The position numbers and the translations under genes are program-made. A stretch of DNA of 64,000 nucleotides from Muribaculaceae bacterium. Its GTDB lineage: Bacteria; Bacteroidota; Bacteroidia; Bacteroidales; Muribaculaceae. Location: positions 1 through 64,000 of the forward strand of contig JAGBIJ010000062.1 of the NCBI GenBank assembly GCA_017935045.1, written 5' to 3'. The notes under the pieces were generated by a model. That model searched no databases. It saw only the letters and a list, made by a program, of their open reading frames with translations, and was not told the origin of the DNA. Positions 60,660 to 64,000 of this stretch are shown here, in pieces. Within the stretch, counting starts at the first letter, position 1. Every line of letters begins with the position of its first letter.

Positions 60660-61823
60660 TTAGTCCATCCGGTCACGATAATCGGCATACGTGAAATCGC
60701 GCAGGCACTCAAGCGAGCCATCGGCCCGCTGCAGCCATATAGAAGGGTGCTGTATGCCGTTGAACATATTGGTCTTGACCGTGGTGTAATGATTCATGTC
60801 CTCAAGCGTGAGGCGCTGCCCCTCAACGAGAGGCGACGCAAAACGCCAGGTACCGCAGAAATCTCCGCTCAGACAGGAGTTTCCTCCCAGCCGGTACTCG
60901 CATCCCTCCTCGGAGTCCTCCGGCAGAGCCTCGCTGACGGCGGGCTTGTAGGGCATCTCAAGACAGTCGGGCATGTGGCAGGCGAAAGAGGCGTCAATGA
61001 TGGCCGTCTTCACGCCCTGATTGTCCACCACGTCAAGCACGGAGGCTATCAGGTCGCCCGTACGCCACGTGAAGGCGCTGCCCGGTTCCATTATTACCTC
61101 GACGCCCGGATGCCGCAGCCTGAAGCCGCGAAGCGTCGTTATAAGTCTGTCTACGTCGTAGCCTTCACGGGTCATCAGGTGGCCGCCCCCCATGTTCACC
61201 CATTTTACCTTGTCTATCATACGGCCGAACTGGCTCTCAAAGGCTGCGAGAACTTTCTCCAGGTCCTCGGCCGACGACTCACATAAGGCATGAAAATGCA
61301 GTCCCTCTATCCCATCAGGCAAGCTGTCGCCGAGCATGTCGGCAGTCACTCCGAAACGGCTGCCCGGGATACAAGGATTATATATATCGGTCTCTATGAC
61401 CGAACACTGCGGATTTACGCGTAACCCCGGCGACACACGGGTATGGCCGGGAGCGACATTCCAGTCGTTCATACGGGCGGCGAATCGCTCGTATTGCGCT
61501 ACGGAATTGAATGTGATATGCGAGCTGCCTTTCAGGAACTCGGGAAAACTGGCATCTGTATATACCGGGCAATAGGTATGCACCGTTCCTCTCAGATAGT
61601 CGAGCGAGAGACGCATCTCGTTCAGGCTGCTGGCCGTGGAGGCATCGATATATTCCCGGATTATGGGGAAAGTCTTCCAAAGGGCATTGGCCTTGAACGC
61701 CATGATTATGCTTACGCCGGCCTCGCGGCTGACACGGTTTATCAGCTCCAGATTGCGGCGCAGACGGTCTTCGTAGACTATATAAAATGGGGTGGGAATA
61801 TCTTTAATGCTGCTTATCTTCAT
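60660..61823 (-). CDS. nspC: Carboxynorspermidine decarboxylase
   Basis: A 387-residue PLP enzyme of the alanine-racemase-like fold. It decarboxylates carboxyspermidine or carboxynorspermidine in the bacterial polyamine route that starts from aspartate semialdehyde. The PLP Lys is in IIMAFKANALWK; VNMGGGHLMTREGYD and EPGSAF give the phosphate-binding stretches, and the active-site Cys area is GNSCLSGDFCGTW. The partner dehydrogenase gene is not in the window. It lies 1 base after the helicase gene. Confidence 0.9.
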   Translation of the reverse strand: MKISSIKDIPTPFYIVYEDRLRRNLELINRVSREAGVSIIMAFKANALWKTFPIIREYIDASTASSLNEMRLSLDYLRGTVHTYCPVYTDASFPEFLKGSSHITFNSVAQYERFAARMNDWNVAPGHTRVSPGLRVNPQCSVIETDIYNPCIPGSRFGVTADMLGDSLPDGIEGLHFHALCESSAEDLEKVLAAFESQFGRMIDKVKWVNMGGGHLMTREGYDVDRLITTLRGFRLRHPGVEVIMEPGSAFTWRTGDLIASVLDVVDNQGVKTAIIDASFACHMPDCLEMPYKPAVSEALPEDSEEGCEYRLGGNSCLSGDFCGTWRFASPLVEGQRLTLEDMNHYTTVKTNMFNGIQHPSIWLQRADGSLECLRDFTYADYRDRMD

Positions 61824-61824
61824 A

Positions 61825-64000
61825 TCAGTCTATAATTTCAAATACGGCGACACGCACCATCAGACGCTTGTCGCCTACGGAGTCGAACTTAACAGTGATT
61901 TTGGCGTCATCGCCATTGCCGTCGTTGGCTGTAATGGTGCCTTCGCCATAGCGGTTGTGGCGTATGCGCACACCGGGAGCCAGCTGAGACAGCGTGTAGG
62001 ACGTGCCTCCGGCTCCGGGCTTGACTGACGGCGTGCCGGACGGACGGCGGCGTGAATTGGTCCGCAGCCTGTCCTCGCTATAGTCGCGCCCTGCGTAGCC
62101 GGAACGCAGACTGCGGAAACTGCTCCGGTAGTTGGCAGCGGGATTGCTCCATGCCAGCCCAGAGGGGCTGTCTATGCTACGCGAAGATACCGGTTTCAGA
62201 TACTCCGGGTCAATATCACGCAGAAAGCGAGAAGGAGAAGCGAGTGCGGTCTGGCCGTTGCGGTAACGCGACTCCGCATAGCTGATGGTACACGTCTGCT
62301 GCGCTCTCGTGATAGCCACGTAAAGCAACCTCCGCTCCTCCTCTACCCCTTCCGGACTGCTCGCGCTCATCGCGGCAGGGAAAAGGTCTTCCTCGACACC
62401 TACAATGTAAATATTCTTGAATTCCAGTCCTTTGGCCGAATGTACCGTCATCAGTGTGACTTTCGGTTCATCGGGATCCTCGGAATCCTGATCGGTAGCG
62501 AGCGAAATCTCGCTGAGGAAGTCAGACATACCTAAGTTACCCTCACCACTCTGCAGCCGCAAGTCTATGTGTTCCTGCACCGCACCTAAAAGCTCGTTGA
62601 GGTTCTCCTGCCGGCTTATGGACTCCGGCGTATTGTCGTGGACCAGAGAGGCGAGCATCCCGGTACGGTTGTAGACCAGCTGCGCCAGCTCGAAAGCGTT
62701 GGCGCCGGCGGCATTGTCGTCGATGAAGGTCTGTATTAGCGCGGCAAAAGCCTCAAGTTTCCGGGCGGTGCCGGAATTGATGTTGAGATTGTAATCCGGC
62801 AGATTGCAGATGACATGCCACAGACTTACCCGCTCCTCCATGGCGGCGGATATGAGCTTCCTGACAGTGGTCTCCCCTATGCCTCGCGCCGGATAATTGA
62901 TGATGCGGCGCAGAGCCTCGTCGTCATCCGGATTGAGAGCCATACGGAAATAACTGATGGCGTCCTTTACCTCCTTGCGCTGATAGAACGACAGACCGCC
63001 ATATATGCGGTAAGGTATAGCCCGTTTGCGCAGGCTCTCCTCCAGGATACGGCTCTGGGCATTGGTACGGTACAGGATGGCGTAATCATCGTAGGAATCG
63101 TGGTTTGTGAACTTTGATTCGGCTATCCCGTTGGCCACCAACGTACTCTCCTCCAGGTCGGAGTAAGCCCCTATTACTTTTATGGGCGTGCCGACCGAGT
63201 TCTCGCTGTAGACATTTTTGGGTATCTGGCGTACATTCTTCTCAATCAGGCTCCCGGCGGCGTTGATGATGGTCTGCGTCGAGCGATAGTTGCGCTCAAG
63301 CTTGAACGTGCGCAGTCCCGGAAAGGATTTCTCAAGCTTGAGGATATTGTCTATGTTGGCGCCGCGGAAAGAATAGATACTCTGCGCGTCGTCGCCGACC
63401 ATACATACGTTGCGCGACAGCCGCCCTAACTGAGATACGATCAGGTGCTGCGCGAAATTGGTATCCTGATACTCATCTACAAGTATGTAGCTGAAAAATT
63501 CCTGATAATGGCGCAATACATCGGCATGGTCCCGAAGCAGGACATTCATAAAATAAAGGATGTCGTCGAAGTCCATGGCCTGCGCGATGCGGCAGCGCCA
63601 GGCGTATATCTCGTAGATTTGCCCGATGGCCGGACGGCTCATCCTACGGTCACGCTCGTAATTGTCACGGTCACGCTGATACTGCGCCGGACTGACCAGA
63701 TTGTTTTTGGCAGTAGAGATGGCCGATGCGACCACTGATGGCTTATAGACCTTCTCGTCCAGCCCCATATCCTTGATTATAGTCTTGACCAGCGCTTTGG
63801 AGTCAGAGGCATCGTATATAGTGAAATCCTTCTTGAAGCCGAGCCGGTCGGCGTTATGACGCAGCAGCCGGAGAAATACGGAGTGAAACGTGCCCATCCA
63901 CAGGCGTGAGGCAACCTTTTCGCCCACTACTGCGGCCACACGCTCCTTCATCTCGCGGGCAGCCTTGTTGGTAAACGTAAGAGCCATGATGCGGTACGGC
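61825..64000 (-). CDS. UvrD/PcrA-family DNA helicase (5' end beyond the window)
   Basis: At least 724 residues; the frame stays open at the window edge, reading PYRIMALTFTNKAAREMKER. The first Met seen here is therefore not the real start; the N-terminal Walker A region lies outside. Superfamily 1 motifs follow in order: TFTNKAA (motif Ia), DEYQDTN (motif II), GDDAQSIYSFRGA (motif III), LERNYRST (motif IV), VHSAKGLEF (motif V) and EEERRLLYVAITRAQ (motif VI). This fits UvrD or PcrA, a 3'-5' helicase for repair and replication. The C-terminal tail (about 90 residues) has the Tudor-like GVRIRHNRYGEGTI stretch. Its length fits with about 50 residues missing. Confidence 0.93.
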   Translation of the reverse strand, partial: PYRIMALTFTNKAAREMKERVAAVVGEKVASRLWMGTFHSVFLRLLRHNADRLGFKKDFTIYDASDSKALVKTIIKDMGLDEKVYKPSVVASAISTAKNNLVSPAQYQRDRDNYERDRRMSRPAIGQIYEIYAWRCRIAQAMDFDDILYFMNVLLRDHADVLRHYQEFFSYILVDEYQDTNFAQHLIVSQLGRLSRNVCMVGDDAQSIYSFRGANIDNILKLEKSFPGLRTFKLERNYRSTQTIINAAGSLIEKNVRQIPKNVYSENSVGTPIKVIGAYSDLEESTLVANGIAESKFTNHDSYDDYAILYRTNAQSRILEESLRKRAIPYRIYGGLSFYQRKEVKDAISYFRMALNPDDDEALRRIINYPARGIGETTVRKLISAAMEERVSLWHVICNLPDYNLNINSGTARKLEAFAALIQTFIDDNAAGANAFELAQLVYNRTGMLASLVHDNTPESISRQENLNELLGAVQEHIDLRLQSGEGNLGMSDFLSEISLATDQDSEDPDEPKVTLMTVHSAKGLEFKNIYIVGVEEDLFPAAMSASSPEGVEEERRLLYVAITRAQQTCTISYAESRYRNGQTALASPSRFLRDIDPEYLKPVSSRSIDSPSGLAWSNPAANYRSSFRSLRSGYAGRDYSEDRLRTNSRRRPSGTPSVKPGAGGTSYTLSQLAPGVRIRHNRYGEGTITANDGNGDDAKITVKFDSVGDKRLMVRVAVFEIID

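Overview
The window looks like chromosome of a member of the Bacteroidales, most like the Muribaculaceae or a neighbouring gut family. That placement is inferred from protein families, not from a marker-gene search. Supporting signs are promoters of the Bacteroidetes type (TTTG, about 19-21 bases, then TAnnTTTG), two TonB-dependent beta-barrel receptors, a TamL-type lipoprotein, a DUF3127 protein, a PPi-dependent phosphofructokinase, a FeoA-FeoB fusion and a formiminotransferase-cyclodeaminase fusion. No rRNA, tRNA, CRISPR array, intact insertion sequence or prophage was recognised.

Layout. 1-5.3 kb: a repeat element, a membrane-spanning TPR/HTH regulator, a TonB-dependent receptor, a second repeat copy and a PepSY-like secreted protein. 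5.3-15.1 kb: a lipoprotein S9 peptidase, then the histidine-utilisation genes hutU-ftcD-hutI-hutH, which take histidine to glutamate plus a one-carbon folate unit, then a nitroreductase-like gene. 15.1-24.0 kb (minus strand): a membrane glycosyltransferase-like protein, a HAD phosphatase, TamL, an ECF-type sigma factor, a small lipoprotein and uvrA. 24.2-29.5 kb (plus): two YtxH proteins, a holin-like membrane protein, an unknown protein, prmA, a DUF3127 protein with an SSB-like tail, rsfS and ftsH, closed by a strong terminator.

29.6-49.7 kb (minus): a broken CoiA-like gene, clpB, a DUF3037/HipA-like kinase pair, folE, a SPOR protein, tpiA, a small membrane protein, a DUF3108 protein, a cation/proton antiporter, lptG, a third repeat copy, tgt, an M13 peptidase, menF, rimO, ftsY and a second TonB-dependent receptor. 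49.7-57.2 kb: a DUF362 remnant, feoAB, a MATE exporter, a flavin-type split-barrel protein, an acetyltransferase and an AT-richer patch with an AlbA/GHKL-type ATP-binding protein. 57.2-64 kb: pfp with a long leader, then the minus-strand genes lipB, lipA, nspC and a uvrD-family helicase cut by the window edge.

Most genes are core housekeeping. The more unusual items are a three-copy inverted-repeat family whose two arms match each other within each copy; a possible operator between the membrane regulator and the receptor; a DUF3127 protein ending like SSB; an 11-bp tandem repeat inside the AlbA-type gene that could switch it off by slippage; a tgt lacking the usual zinc cysteines; and two decayed genes (CoiA-like and DUF362).
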